A stretch of DNA of 64,000 bases from Paenibacillus sp. DMB20 (GCF_000987955.1 NZ_LAZU01000028.1:88299-152298); one strand, 5' to 3'; shown: positions 7,963 to 17,727, numbered from the stretch's first letter. Made by a program: numbers and translations. Notes: generated from the letters alone by a model not told the origin.

Positions 7963-10284
7963 ATGCAGGATCGAAGAGACAAGGACCATGCGGGAGCATT
8001 CGTGCCTTACATACCGGCTTCCAAATCCATGGCGGAGCTCACGATTTTCGCTATTATTCTGGGGATACTCCTGGCTGTCGTTTTTGCGGCAGCCAATGCG
8101 TATTTGGGGCTCAAAATCGGCTTAACGGTGAGCGCTTCCATACCGGCTGCCGTCATCTCGCTTGGAGTGCTCAGGGGAATTTTTCGGAGAAAATCAATTT
8201 TGGAGAACAATATTGTGCAGACGATGACCACGGCAGGGGAAGCCGTGGCGGCCGGCGCGATATTTACGCTTCCAGCCCTGTATATGTGGAACCATGTGCC
8301 AACAATGGGGACGATCAGCTTTATCGTCCTGGTCGGCGGCTTCCTCGGGGTGGCGATGATGGTTCCGCTTAGACGGCTGCTTATCGTCAATGAGCATGCT
8401 ACCCTGCCTTATCCGGAAGGAACGGCATGCGCGGAGGTGCTGATTTCGGGAGAAACCGGAGGGAAAAGCGCCAAAATGGTCGTATACGGCTTTCTTATCG
8501 GAGGGGCCGTAAAAGCCATGGGCGACGGATTCAAATGGTTCCGTACAGAGATTGAGAGCGCCATGTTCCGGTTCAAAAACGCGGTCATCGGCATGGATAT
8601 TTTTCCGGCTTTGCTTGGTGTCGGTTATATTATCGGTCCCCGAATCGCGGGACAAATGCTGGCAGGAGGCGTATTGGCCTGGCTGGTGCTCATCCCGGTC
8701 ATCGGTTTTATCGGAGCGGGCAGCGGTAGCATCGTGGCGCCGTCCGCTGATCCTATCGGCGAACTGGATGCCTGGGGGATCTGGAGCGATTATATCCGCT
8801 ACATCGGGGCCGGCGCCGTGGCTGCGGGAGGATTGATCACGCTTGTCAAAACGCTCCCGATGCTGTTCAGCTCGCTAACGGCAACGCTCCGCGGCCTGCA
8901 GAAGAAGGAAAGCGCCAAGGTCACGCTGGATAGGACGGATTATGATATCCCGGGTATGTGGGTTTTCCTTATGATCGCCGTGCTGATCATCATTATCGCT
9001 TTCGCTCCGCTTACGGATGTGGGCATTGTTGGCGCGGTGTCCATTGCCATTTTCGGCTTTCTGTTCGTGACGGTGGCGTCCCGCATCGTCGGGTTGGTCG
9101 GCAGTTCTTCCTCGCCTGTCTCGGGTATGACGATTGCAACGCTGTTGATCGTTACATTCGTGTTCAAAGCAACCGGATTGAGCGGGATGACGGGCATGAT
9201 CGCCTCCTTGACCGTCGGAGCGATCGTGTGCGTCGCCCTCGCCGTATCGGGCGATATATCCCAGGATTTAAAAACGGGTTATCTGGTTGGCGGCACGCCT
9301 TGGAAGCAGCAGGTGGCCATGATGATCGGCGTTCTGGTCTCCGGTCTCGTGATCGGATTCATTTTGTCGGTGCTGAACGAAAGCTACGGATTGGGATCGG
9401 AAGACCTGCCTGCGCCAAAGGCCGTGCTGATGCGGATTATCGTGGAAGGCATCATGGCGGGGAATCTGCCGTGGGACCTTATTTTCATCGGGGCAGCCTC
9501 CGCTGTTGTGTTTGAGCTGCTGGGACTCAATTCGCTTACCGTAGCCGTGGGGATTTACCTGCCGGTTCATGTAAGCACGCCAATTATGGTAGGCGGGATT
9601 GTCCGCTGGTTCATCGAGAAGATTTCCAGGAAAGATGAAGAGGCATTGAAGGCAAGAGTGGAGACAGGGACGCTGCTGGCCTCCGGTCTGATTGCGGGAG
9701 AATCCCTGATCGGGGTCATCATTGCCGTATTGATCTGGATGAATGTTCCTATTCCGGGAGCAACCCTGATCGAGAACAACTGGCTGCCCCTCCTGATCTT
9801 CCTGATCGTCACGATGATTTTGACCTGGGGCACGTTGGCCGGCAAAAAAATCAATTGCAGTCAAAAGGCAGGCGTGAAGAGGATGATCGGGAATACAGCC
9901 AAGAAACCAAGAGACGGACAAAATTTGCTGCGCATGATTCCGGTTCTGCGGGATGGACTCCAACTCGCCGGCTCGAACGGGCGATGGGTCGTGCATGTCC
10001 ACCGGCAATCGTGGCTGGAGCGGCAGGCCGTACGATTTTTAAAACAGCCTGCGGTGATCAAGGTGTCCCTTGACGAACTGGGCGCATCGGTCGTTGGGCG
10101 CTGTGACGGAAATCATTCGATATCCCGAATTGCGGATGCGTTAAAAGACGAGTTCGGCGAGGCGGCTGAGCCGCTTCTGCCAAGACTGGCCAAGTTTATT
10201 GAACTTATGGAGGCCAATGGATGGCTCGAATGGAAATCAGTCGAAGCGGAGCCGTCTACCTTGGAGAATGTCGGCGGCCAGTAA
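7963..10284 (+). CDS. OPT-family oligopeptide transporter with C-terminal PqqD-like domain
   Basis: A 773-residue protein. Residues about 20-630 are a polytopic membrane region with the OPT signatures NAYLGLKIGLTVSASIPAAV and IVQTMTTAGEAVAAGAIFTLPALY; the family imports oligopeptides or metal-chelating peptides by proton coupling. Residues about 680-755 form a soluble tail whose pattern (LDELGASVVGRCDGNHSISRIADALKDEFGE, then FIELMEANGWLEW; shown as two separate pieces) is that of PqqD, the peptide-binding fold also used as the RiPP recognition element. Most OPT proteins end near residue 650, so the tail is an added domain. The start at 7963 has GGGAAGGGAAG upstream. Monocistronic. Confidence 0.85.
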   Translation: MQDRRDKDHAGAFVPYIPASKSMAELTIFAIILGILLAVVFAAANAYLGLKIGLTVSASIPAAVISLGVLRGIFRRKSILENNIVQTMTTAGEAVAAGAIFTLPALYMWNHVPTMGTISFIVLVGGFLGVAMMVPLRRLLIVNEHATLPYPEGTACAEVLISGETGGKSAKMVVYGFLIGGAVKAMGDGFKWFRTEIESAMFRFKNAVIGMDIFPALLGVGYIIGPRIAGQMLAGGVLAWLVLIPVIGFIGAGSGSIVAPSADPIGELDAWGIWSDYIRYIGAGAVAAGGLITLVKTLPMLFSSLTATLRGLQKKESAKVTLDRTDYDIPGMWVFLMIAVLIIIIAFAPLTDVGIVGAVSIAIFGFLFVTVASRIVGLVGSSSSPVSGMTIATLLIVTFVFKATGLSGMTGMIASLTVGAIVCVALAVSGDISQDLKTGYLVGGTPWKQQVAMMIGVLVSGLVIGFILSVLNESYGLGSEDLPAPKAVLMRIIVEGIMAGNLPWDLIFIGAASAVVFELLGLNSLTVAVGIYLPVHVSTPIMVGGIVRWFIEKISRKDEEALKARVETGTLLASGLIAGESLIGVIIAVLIWMNVPIPGATLIENNWLPLLIFLIVTMILTWGTLAGKKINCSQKAGVKRMIGNTAKKPRDGQNLLRMIPVLRDGLQLAGSNGRWVVHVHRQSWLERQAVRFLKQPAVIKVSLDELGASVVGRCDGNHSISRIADALKDEFGEAAEPLLPRLAKFIELMEANGWLEWKSVEAEPSTLENVGGQ

Positions 10285-10317
10285 AACGCGACGGCAGATC
10301 CCAAAGTTAACATAGCA

Positions 10318-10365
10318 AAGCCCCCGCCACCGCGATCCGCAAGGAAAGTGGCCAGGGGGCTTGAT
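10318..10365 (+). terminator. Probable terminator after the OPT transporter gene
   Basis: AAGCCCCC-GCCAC paired with GTGGC-CAGGGGGCTT; the T tract after it is weak, so confidence is moderate. Confidence 0.6.
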
Positions 10366-10473
10366 TTCATATTAAGAAAGTATTAGGGATCCTCCCGCTT
10401 TTCATGCCCCATCGTTGTCAATGGCTGGAAAATCATTGTACAATGTTTCTAAACCATTGACGGAGGCATAAGA

Positions 10474-11367
10474 ATGAATGGAGATTTGTTGGTGTTGAAC
10501 GGGGTAAGCAAGCGGTTCGGAAAACACCTGGCGGTTAGCGATATCACCTGGACCATCGGCAAGGGGGAATGTGCCGCCATTACCGGAGGGAACGGAGCGG
10601 GGAAAAGCACGCTTCTTCATCTTATAGCCGGTCTTTCGCTCCCATCCCAAGGAACCAGAATCGTTTATGATAAAAGAATGAGGATCGGATATGTTCCGGA
10701 GAAGTTTGCAGGCTTACGGTTCACCCCGGAGGAGTATCTTTATCATACGGCCAGGATACAAGGATTGGGCAAAGCGGCGGCCAACCGGCGCGTGGACGGG
10801 CTGGTGACGCTGTTTCGGATGAGGGAATATGCCGGCCGGAGGATGAACGGCTTTTCGAAAGGAATGCTGCAGAAGGTAAATTTAATGCAGGCCATGTTGA
10901 GTCTTCCCGGTCTGCTTGTTCTCGATGAACCGCTGTCCGGTTTGGACGAGCCTTCCCAGCATGATATGATATCCGTTCTGGGCGAAATCAAAAACCAGGG
11001 CACTGCCATCGTGATGTCGGTTCATGAGCCGTTATTGACGTCTGCCCTGGCCGACCGGATCGTTGTCATGAAGCAGGGAAGGATCATTCGGGATGCGCTG
11101 CATGATCGGACCGAGGATACCGGATGCAGGCTCCTTTTTCACGGCCTCCCGCCGGATGCGATGCTGCAAGTGGAACGGCTTGACGGTTTCCGGTATTGGT
11201 TATCGAGAGGAACGCCGTCGGAAATCGTGATCCGGCGGGAGGCTTCCGACGATATCCTCCTCTTTGTGCTTAAGGCTGGCGGTTCCGTGATTCTCTTGCA
11301 GCCGATGGACGAAAACGTGCAGGTGTCCCCAAGCCAATCCCGCGAATCAAAGGCGGTGAGCGGATGA
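10474..11367 (+). CDS. ABC transporter ATP-binding protein
   Basis: A 297-residue ABC ATPase with Walker A GGNGAGKST near residue 38, an ABC signature variant NGFSKGMLQKV, Walker B LLVLDEPLSGLDE and the switch His in MSVHEPLL. The C-terminal ~90 residues form an accessory domain after the nucleotide-binding core. It overlaps the next gene, a six-helix permease, by 4 bp (ATGA), so the two form an ABC-2-type exporter. The substrate is unknown; the pair resembles antimicrobial-peptide or membrane-stress exporters. GGAGG precedes the start. Confidence 0.88.
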   Translation: MNGDLLVLNGVSKRFGKHLAVSDITWTIGKGECAAITGGNGAGKSTLLHLIAGLSLPSQGTRIVYDKRMRIGYVPEKFAGLRFTPEEYLYHTARIQGLGKAAANRRVDGLVTLFRMREYAGRRMNGFSKGMLQKVNLMQAMLSLPGLLVLDEPLSGLDEPSQHDMISVLGEIKNQGTAIVMSVHEPLLTSALADRIVVMKQGRIIRDALHDRTEDTGCRLLFHGLPPDAMLQVERLDGFRYWLSRGTPSEIVIRREASDDILLFVLKAGGSVILLQPMDENVQVSPSQSRESKAVSG

Positions 11368-12101
11368 CCGTCATCATGAGCGTGCTAAAGTATCTGCTTG
11401 TCAGTTACACAAGGTCATACCGTTATTTCGGACCGGTTGCCTTTGTGATCATAACCGTGCTGTTTTTGTATTCTTATAAACCGAATCCGGTTATGGACAG
11501 TTATGCCGTAACCTCATCCATTCTGTTTATAGGATGCGCTTGGTTGGGCTTGAGCTTTTTAAACCATGACCAAGGCCGGCAGACGGGATTGCTTGTCCTG
11601 CATTCGGGCAGCGCGTTAACGTTTTATATCGCTCAATTTGCCGCAATTGTCCTTCTTGCTGCCTGCTTGAGCGCGGGAGCGGTTCTCTATCCGATGCTGA
11701 CCGGCATGTTTAACGAACCGGTAGGCTGGATGAGGTTCCTTACGGCATTGTCGGCCCATGTTTCCCTATCCTTGCTCGGTGCGGCCATTGCGCTGTTTTT
11801 TCAAAACGGTTGGATCGAAAATTACGGGAGGGCTGCCGGCATGATGCTCGTACTGATTGTTTTTTCTTTTGCGGGGTTGTCCTTGGGCAGCCAATTGCCG
11901 GAATATGCGAAATGGGTCATCTATCTGCTTCCGCCCGTTTCGCCGATGGTTGACATGATGATGCACGACTCTGAGCGGTTGTTATGGGAAAAGGCCGGCA
12001 TGATCGCATATTCGCTGGGATACACGGCTTTTCTGCTTGTCGTTTATCTAAAGGCAGCATGTTCAAAGGATACTGCGGATTTAATTCGAAAAGCAGGTTG
12101 A
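11364..12101 (+). CDS. ABC transporter permease (ABC-2-like), partner of the upstream ATPase
   Basis: A 245-residue protein with about six hydrophobic segments (around residues 17-38, 48-68, 83-108, 122-145, 153-175 and 212-235) and no soluble domain. It is translationally coupled to the ATPase gene through an ATGA overlap. It has no recognisable substrate signature. Confidence 0.8.
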   Translation: MTVIMSVLKYLLVSYTRSYRYFGPVAFVIITVLFLYSYKPNPVMDSYAVTSSILFIGCAWLGLSFLNHDQGRQTGLLVLHSGSALTFYIAQFAAIVLLAACLSAGAVLYPMLTGMFNEPVGWMRFLTALSAHVSLSLLGAAIALFFQNGWIENYGRAAGMMLVLIVFSFAGLSLGSQLPEYAKWVIYLLPPVSPMVDMMMHDSERLLWEKAGMIAYSLGYTAFLLVVYLKAACSKDTADLIRKAG

Positions 12102-12185
12102 TGCAGGAGGAATCTTCCTATACCATTAATAGAGAAAGACGGGTTATATCACGAAAAAGGCAACCTATGGATCGGGAGGAGTACG

Positions 12186-12656
12186 ATGAAACAGACACGA
12201 CTGCTCGACAGTGACCACTCCAAAGAGCTGTTTGCCTATTTCGGTTTGGCGGTATACTACTCTCAGGCACTGGAGCAGCAGCTCGCGAATTTGCTCATGC
12301 TGATCAAGCTGTCTAAGGGAAAGGTACCTTCGGAAGAGGACTTTACGCAACTGTATCAACGTAAGCTTAGCAGTTCGCTTGGGCAGCTTATTCAGGAAAT
12401 ACAGCATTATTTTCCTTTTTCCGAAGAAGAAACGCTTCAGCTGAAGGAAGTATGGAAACAGCGTAATTATATCGTTCATGATTATTTCAAAGAGCGTATT
12501 CATGAAACGTTCAGTCCAGCCGGACGTTCCCGAATGATCCGGGAGCTTACCGCGTTTAAGGACCAGGCTCAGGCACTGGAGCAGAAGCTGCAGGGATATT
12601 CCAAGGAGATGTACATCAAACTGGGATTGGAAGGGGACAATAGTCCTGATTTTTAA
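12186..12656 (+). CDS. Small all-alpha protein with a HEPN-like RNxxxH motif, function unknown
   Basis: A 156-residue, mostly helical protein starting at ATG 12186 behind GGGAGGAG. Residues about 94-105 read WKQRNYIVHDYF, which contains the R-N-x3-H pattern that forms the catalytic core of many HEPN-superfamily RNases. The surrounding helical pattern is compatible, but HEPN domains are short and divergent, so the assignment is tentative. No nucleotidyltransferase (MNT) partner or toxin-antitoxin mate adjoins it: an ABC permease lies upstream and an SLH gene downstream. Confidence 0.55.
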   Translation: MKQTRLLDSDHSKELFAYFGLAVYYSQALEQQLANLLMLIKLSKGKVPSEEDFTQLYQRKLSSSLGQLIQEIQHYFPFSEEETLQLKEVWKQRNYIVHDYFKERIHETFSPAGRSRMIRELTAFKDQAQALEQKLQGYSKEMYIKLGLEGDNSPDF

Positions 12657-12722
12657 TAATCCGAAAATGCCATGAAACATATTTCAGCGGGTCTCCGTCA
12701 GAAATGATAGGAGGTGCAAGCC

Positions 12723-13631
12723 ATGAAAAAAACGATGAAAATAGTAACAACCCTTCTTATCTCATCATCCCTTCTCGGCGCAGGCGCAGCATCCGCATTT
12801 GCCTTTACCGATATAGAGGACAGCGGCCAGCTGGCCATCGTAAAAGCGCTGCAGTCCAAAGGGATCATCCAAGGAATCACCGCCGACAAGTTTGCTCCGA
12901 AGAAGACGATTACGGCGGCGCAAGCGATTCAAATGGTTATAAAAGCGACGGGGCTGGAAGCTTATCCGAACTATTCGGGGAAATCGTTCAGCAGCGTACC
13001 GGATAGGGCCTGGTATGCGGATGCCGTGAAAATCGCGGCCATGCACGGACTTCCGGTTTCGAACGAGACGAAGTGGAATGAACCGGTCACCCGAGAGGAT
13101 TTTGCCAATCTGCTGTATTCGGCCATCTCGGAGACGGGGAATTATCCCGTAGTCTTGATGCACATCAATGTGGCTGATGAGGATCAGATGAAGAAGGAGA
13201 GCATAGGAGCCGTTCAATTCCTGTTGTTAACCGACATAACCGACCTTGATAAGGACGGCAAGTTTCATCCCAAAGAAAACCTGACCCGGATCGAAGCCGC
13301 AAAAATGACGCATGCCGCGATGAAGTTTATAGCAGAGCATAAGCATAATACTCCGGGCCAGGATGATACGGCCGAGGAAGGCATTTCAACGAAAGTCGTA
13401 AAAGTAACCGATGAGGTAAACAAGGTTGTCATCACGAAGGACGGTCTGCCAAACCCCGGCTACAGTATCGCCGTTGATTCCATTGATTTCGTTACCGATT
13501 CGGAAGCCGTGGTTTACTACAAAGTGATTGGTCCGGATCCGGGAAAAATGTATCCGCAGGTCATTTCCAAGTCATCCGTGGATGTGTTTGTACCATCAAA
13601 GTTCACCGTAAAGGTAAGAGCGGCCAAGTAA
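12723..13631 (+). CDS. S-layer homology (SLH) domain protein, secreted
   Basis: A 302-residue secreted protein. A signal peptide (residues 1-27, ending ASAFA) is followed by three SLH-type repeats: residues about 28-85 (FTDIEDSGQLAIVKALQSKG..), 90-140 (FSSVPDRAWYADAVKIAAMHG..) and 150-205 (INVADEDQMKKESIGAVQFL..). SLH domains bind pyruvylated secondary wall polymers and anchor proteins to the surface. The remaining ~90 residues form a small C-terminal domain without a clear match. The start is ATG 12723 because GGAGGTG sits eight bases upstream; an earlier in-frame ATG at 12714 overlaps it. Confidence 0.85.
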   Translation: MKKTMKIVTTLLISSSLLGAGAASAFAFTDIEDSGQLAIVKALQSKGIIQGITADKFAPKKTITAAQAIQMVIKATGLEAYPNYSGKSFSSVPDRAWYADAVKIAAMHGLPVSNETKWNEPVTREDFANLLYSAISETGNYPVVLMHINVADEDQMKKESIGAVQFLLLTDITDLDKDGKFHPKENLTRIEAAKMTHAAMKFIAEHKHNTPGQDDTAEEGISTKVVKVTDEVNKVVITKDGLPNPGYSIAVDSIDFVTDSEAVVYYKVIGPDPGKMYPQVISKSSVDVFVPSKFTVKVRAAK

Positions 13632-13686
13632 CCGAACCGCGAGATCTACCACGATATTTTGGGAAACGAATCGGCAATAAACTAGA

Positions 13687-13724
13687 GAAGCCCCGCCAGG
13701 CGCATGCTTGGCGGGGCTTCTCTT
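13687..13724 (+). terminator. Rho-independent terminator after the SLH gene
   Basis: GAAGCCCCGCCA/TGGCGGGGCTTC stem followed by TCTT. Confidence 0.8.
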
Positions 13725-13759
13725 CAGTTAATACGCCGACAGAGACGTTTTTCTTTTGC

Positions 13760-13801
13760 TAAAAACAGTCTCCTCGCACGAGAGGGACGACGAGACTGTT
13801 C
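13760..13801 (-). terminator. Terminator of the yheI-yheH unit (minus strand)
   Basis: On the minus strand ACAGTCTC ... GAGACTGT is followed by TTTTT, eight bases after the stop of the second exporter gene. Confidence 0.8.
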
Positions 13802-13809
13802 GGTTGGCG

Positions 13810-15915
13810 TTATGCAAGGCCGCCGGCCGCTTCTGCTGCAGCTGCCGCAAAAGCGGCTTCTTTCTGTTCCGGCGGCGGCTGCATCGAGCCCTGCTGCAGC
13901 TGATACATTTTGTAATACCGTCCCTGAAGCTCCATCAGCTCATCGTGGGATCCCTTTTCCACAATTTCGCCGCGGTGCAGAACCAGAATCTGATCGGCGC
14001 TGCGGATCGTGGAGAGGCGGTGGGCGATGATAAACGTGGTGCGTCCCTTTTTCAGTACCTCGAGCGCATCCTGTATCAGCGCTTCGGTTTCCGTATCGAT
14101 GTTGGCGGTTGCCTCATCCAGAATTAGGATGGCGGGATTAAACGCCAATGCCCGGGCGAAGGAAATCAGCTGCCGCTGGCCGGCGGACAAGGTGCTTCCT
14201 TTTTCGATCACCGGTTCGTCAAAGCCCTGCGGCAGATGACCGAGCAGTTTATCGGCGCCGACATCGCAAAGGGCTTTGTCGACCTGTTCCCGCGTTATGC
14301 GCGGGTCTCCGAGACTGACGTTGGAGGCTATCGTACCGGTAAAGAGGTACGGATCCTGCAGCACGATTCCCATATGCTGACGCAGCCACTGTTTCGGAAT
14401 GTCGGTGACGGGCTGGCCGTCAATGGTAATGGTTCCTTCTTGCGGATCATAAAAGCGGAACAGCAGGTTGATGATCGAGCTCTTGCCGGATCCCGTATGG
14501 CCGACCAGCGCAACGGTTTGACCCTGCTTAGCCTCAAAGGATATGTTCTTGAGCACGTAATCTTTCTTGTAAGCAAAAGAAACATCCTTGAATTCCACAT
14601 TGCCTTTATAGCGGGGCATCGAGCCGTCGGTGACCGCTTCGCCCTTCTCGTCCATCAATTCGAAGACCCGCTTGGCGGAAACGATGGATGAGTCCAGCGC
14701 GGCAAGCTGGTTGACCATGCCGGTGATCGGCTGGAACATGCGTCCCATCAGATCGACATAGGCATATAGCACCCCGATGGATACAATGCCTGTTCCGTTC
14801 AACGAGGCGGACCCAAAGTACCATAAAATGACGACAAATGAAAGGTTGCGGAGCACATTGACCAGGTTGTGGGTTGTCAGGGAGTTCAAATTGAGCATTT
14901 TGTTCTGATGAGCCATGTAATCCTCGTTCAATGCTTCAAACTCTTCCTGGGTCGCCTTCTGGCGGCGGAATACGCGAATGATCGGCATCCCCTGGATCGA
15001 TTCGTTGATAATGGCGTTTATTTCACTAAGACGGGAACGGATCACCACGTTGTATTTGGTGGCGAATTTCCGGTAAAGCACGGTCCAGATGACCAGCATC
15101 GGAATCACGAACAGGCTGATCAGGCCCAGCCGCACATCAAGCAGGAACAGTGCAACGTACACCCCGGTTACATAAATGGCACCTGAAGCGAAATTGGACA
15201 AAACGGCCACAAACAGATCCTTTACGCCTTCGGTATCGTTCGTTACCCGGGATACGACCTTGCCCGCGGGCAGGTTGTCAAAGAAATGCACGGGCAGGCG
15301 CTGGATATGCGCGTACACGTCCGTGCGCAGCTTTTGAATGACGCGGTTGGCGGATGATTGCAGCCAGTAGGTTCGTGCAAATACCGCAATCATGGAGACC
15401 ACCATGGCGATCAGAAACAGACCGACCAATCTATAGATTCCTGGAAGCTCCGGCTCAAAAAAGGCGAAGAGCTCGGAAGTAGACAGCTTGGCGGCGGGAT
15501 ACTGCGAGCTCTCATTCCCGTAAGAAATGGTCAGGACCCCGTCTTGGAAGGAGCGATCGCCTTCCGTGCGTTCAACCCGCTCCGGAACGAAATAAAAGCT
15601 GCTCCCGATTTGCAGGATGCGAACTTCCTTGCCGCGGGTTTCTTCATCCCGGAAATGGTCTTCCCGTTTATAATGGCTGCCTTGATAGGAGGCTGACTTT
15701 TCCGGCGACGAGGACTCATAATAAGGCTTCTCGATCCCCAGAATGTGGTCATCAATCATCGTTTTCGCGATAAACGGACCGGCCAGCTCGGCGGCAACGC
15801 CGATGGCAAGCATGATGAGGGCTGCGATGAACGTGCCCTTTGCGGTTAAAGCGTATCGGAAAAGCCGTTTGGCAATTCCGGATTGATTGGATATCGTTTG
15901 ATCGGGATGGGTCAA
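13810..15915 (-). CDS. yheH: Heterodimeric ABC multidrug exporter subunit, YheH/BmrD-like
   Basis: A 701-residue fused TMD-NBD exporter half. The N-terminal six-TM domain contains a long insertion between TM1 and TM2 (about residues 62-160, with ERVERTEGDRSFQDG), typical of the larger YheH/BmrD subunit. The NBD has Walker A GHTGSGKSS, Q-loop GIVLQDPYLF, signature LSAGQRQL, Walker B ILILDEATANID and an H-loop IAHRLS. It starts at TTG 15915 directly after the stop of yheI; the ribosome site GGAGGTG is inside the end of yheI, so translation is coupled. Together they should form an ATP-driven drug efflux pump. Confidence 0.9.
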   Translation of the reverse strand: MTHPDQTISNQSGIAKRLFRYALTAKGTFIAALIMLAIGVAAELAGPFIAKTMIDDHILGIEKPYYESSSPEKSASYQGSHYKREDHFRDEETRGKEVRILQIGSSFYFVPERVERTEGDRSFQDGVLTISYGNESSQYPAAKLSTSELFAFFEPELPGIYRLVGLFLIAMVVSMIAVFARTYWLQSSANRVIQKLRTDVYAHIQRLPVHFFDNLPAGKVVSRVTNDTEGVKDLFVAVLSNFASGAIYVTGVYVALFLLDVRLGLISLFVIPMLVIWTVLYRKFATKYNVVIRSRLSEINAIINESIQGMPIIRVFRRQKATQEEFEALNEDYMAHQNKMLNLNSLTTHNLVNVLRNLSFVVILWYFGSASLNGTGIVSIGVLYAYVDLMGRMFQPITGMVNQLAALDSSIVSAKRVFELMDEKGEAVTDGSMPRYKGNVEFKDVSFAYKKDYVLKNISFEAKQGQTVALVGHTGSGKSSIINLLFRFYDPQEGTITIDGQPVTDIPKQWLRQHMGIVLQDPYLFTGTIASNVSLGDPRITREQVDKALCDVGADKLLGHLPQGFDEPVIEKGSTLSAGQRQLISFARALAFNPAILILDEATANIDTETEALIQDALEVLKKGRTTFIIAHRLSTIRSADQILVLHRGEIVEKGSHDELMELQGRYYKMYQLQQGSMQPPPEQKEAAFAAAAAEAAGGLA

Positions 15916-17673
15916 TTAAGACACCTCCTCGGAGTTCAGATTATTTTCAACCTGCTGGCGTTCAAATTGCTCGCGGTACCATCCGTTCAATGCCAGCAGA
16001 TCGTTATGGGTTCCCTGTTCAACAACGGCACCCTCGTCGAGCACGACGATCCAGTCGGCATGCTGTACGGCGGACAGGCGGTGGGTGGATATGAGTGTCG
16101 TTTTGCCTGCGCGTTTCGTTCGGATATTCTCGATGATCCGGGCTTCCGTCCGGGCGTCGACGGCGGAAAGCGCGTCATCCAGAATCAAGATTTCCGGATC
16201 GGAAATAAAGGCGCGGGCGAGAGAGACCCGCTGCTTCTGCCCTCCCGAAAGGGCCACGCCTTTCTCGCCAACGAGCGTGTCCAGGCCGTCGGACAACGTA
16301 TTCAGATCCCTGTCAAACGCCGCGGTTGCGATGGCATCCATAATGACCTCGTCGGAGGCGTTCTTTTTGCCGAACTGAATATTTTGTCTTACGGTTTTGG
16401 AGAACAGGATCTGTTCCTGCGGTACATACCCGATCCAGCTATGCAGCCGGTCCTTGGACAAATGATCGACGGGAACGCCCGAGATCAGCAGCTCGCCCGT
16501 TCCTGCAGGATACTCATGCAAAAGCTGCTTCAGCAGCGTGGATTTGCCGCTGCCGGTTCTGCCGACGACGCCCAGCGTTTGGCCGCTGCGCAGAGTCAAA
16601 GAAACATCTTTCAGGTTATCGACGCTTGAGGTCGGGTAACGGAAGGTTACGTGATGAAATTCGATGGAATCCGGTGTTTTCACGTCGACAGGCTCTACGG
16701 GATCCACGACATCCGGCATGACGGCTAGCGTATCGTTTACGCGGTCAAGGGAGGCATTGCCCCGCTGCATAATATTGATGAGCTCGCCGATGGCGAACAT
16801 GGGCCAAATCATCATCCCGAGGTACATGTTGAACGATACGAGATCTCCGAGCGTGATTTGATTTTGAAACACCATGTAAACGCCGTAAGCGAGTCCGATG
16901 ACATAACTGAGTCCGATGGAAAAGTTGATCGTCGGTTCAAACAGGGCATCCACTTTGGCCACAGCCAGGTTTTTGCGGTAAACATCGTCCGTAATCTCCT
17001 GAAAGCGGCGCTGATCTTCGCGTTCTTGGACGTAAGCCCGAACGACGCGGATACCGGCTATCGATTCAAGCACCTGGTCATTCATGACCCCGAAGGCGTC
17101 TTGTGCGGCGGTGTATCTCTTATGGATGGCTTTGCCGTAAATGACCATGCCGATCGCAATGATCGGCAGCGGCAAAATCGCCGCCAGCGTCAGCTTCCAG
17201 CTGACGATAAATCCCATGGCAAACAAAACAACGATGAGAAATACCGTTGAATCGGTCATGACCAGCATGCCGAACCCGGCGGTGGCGGCGACGGAACGAA
17301 TGTCGTTTGTGGCTTTGGCCATCAGGTCACCGGTCCGGTTTTTCTCGAAAAAGGGCGGGAGCATGCCAAGCAAATGGTTCATGAAACGTGTACGGAGCAG
17401 ACGCTCAACCAGGTTGGCTCCCCCGAAAATGCGATGCATCCAAACATATGTACCTAAATAGATGACCGCGACCGTTCCGAGAATCAGGAACACGTATTTG
17501 GCAAGGGAAGCCCAGGTAATCGAACTACGGACAATGTCGTCGATGGCGTTTCCCAGCAGAAGCGGGGGAATCAGTTCAATTCCTCCGCACAGGATGAGAA
17601 AGAATAACCCGATCAGGTATCTTTTCTTCTCAAGCTTGAAAAACCATCCTAAATTTTTGAGTACGGCAAACAA
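15916..17673 (-). CDS. yheI: Heterodimeric ABC multidrug exporter subunit, YheI/BmrC-like
   Basis: A TMD-NBD half of 585 residues, the same length as Bacillus subtilis YheI. The NBD holds Walker A GRTGSGKST, Q-loop YVPQEQILF, signature LSGGQKQR, Walker B ILILDDALSAVD (Asp in place of the catalytic Glu, the degenerate-site pattern expected for this subunit) and an H-loop STHRLS. I choose TTG 17673: AAGGAAGGG lies seven bases upstream and the protein then begins MFAVLKNLGWFFK as in the family. The longer reading from 17712 runs through the ribosome site. The gene lies behind a leader ORF and an attenuator hairpin. Confidence 0.9.
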   Translation of the reverse strand: MFAVLKNLGWFFKLEKKRYLIGLFFLILCGGIELIPPLLLGNAIDDIVRSSITWASLAKYVFLILGTVAVIYLGTYVWMHRIFGGANLVERLLRTRFMNHLLGMLPPFFEKNRTGDLMAKATNDIRSVAATAGFGMLVMTDSTVFLIVVLFAMGFIVSWKLTLAAILPLPIIAIGMVIYGKAIHKRYTAAQDAFGVMNDQVLESIAGIRVVRAYVQEREDQRRFQEITDDVYRKNLAVAKVDALFEPTINFSIGLSYVIGLAYGVYMVFQNQITLGDLVSFNMYLGMMIWPMFAIGELINIMQRGNASLDRVNDTLAVMPDVVDPVEPVDVKTPDSIEFHHVTFRYPTSSVDNLKDVSLTLRSGQTLGVVGRTGSGKSTLLKQLLHEYPAGTGELLISGVPVDHLSKDRLHSWIGYVPQEQILFSKTVRQNIQFGKKNASDEVIMDAIATAAFDRDLNTLSDGLDTLVGEKGVALSGGQKQRVSLARAFISDPEILILDDALSAVDARTEARIIENIRTKRAGKTTLISTHRLSAVQHADWIVVLDEGAVVEQGTHNDLLALNGWYREQFERQQVENNLNSEEVS

Positions 17674-17727
17674 AAAAAATCCCTTCCTTTCATGTGCGGG
17701 CTTCAGGCTCAATTCATACGTTAAACC

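Noticed and set aside
9268..10008. 246-codon open frame antisense to the OPT gene
   Set aside because: Composition is rich in His, Gln, Asn and Arg, typical of the antisense of membrane-protein codons; the OPT frame is certain.
17674..17712. A 13-residue N-terminal extension of YheI
   Set aside because: It reads through the AAGGAAGGG ribosome site; starting at TTG 17673 gives the family N-terminus and the expected 585 residues.
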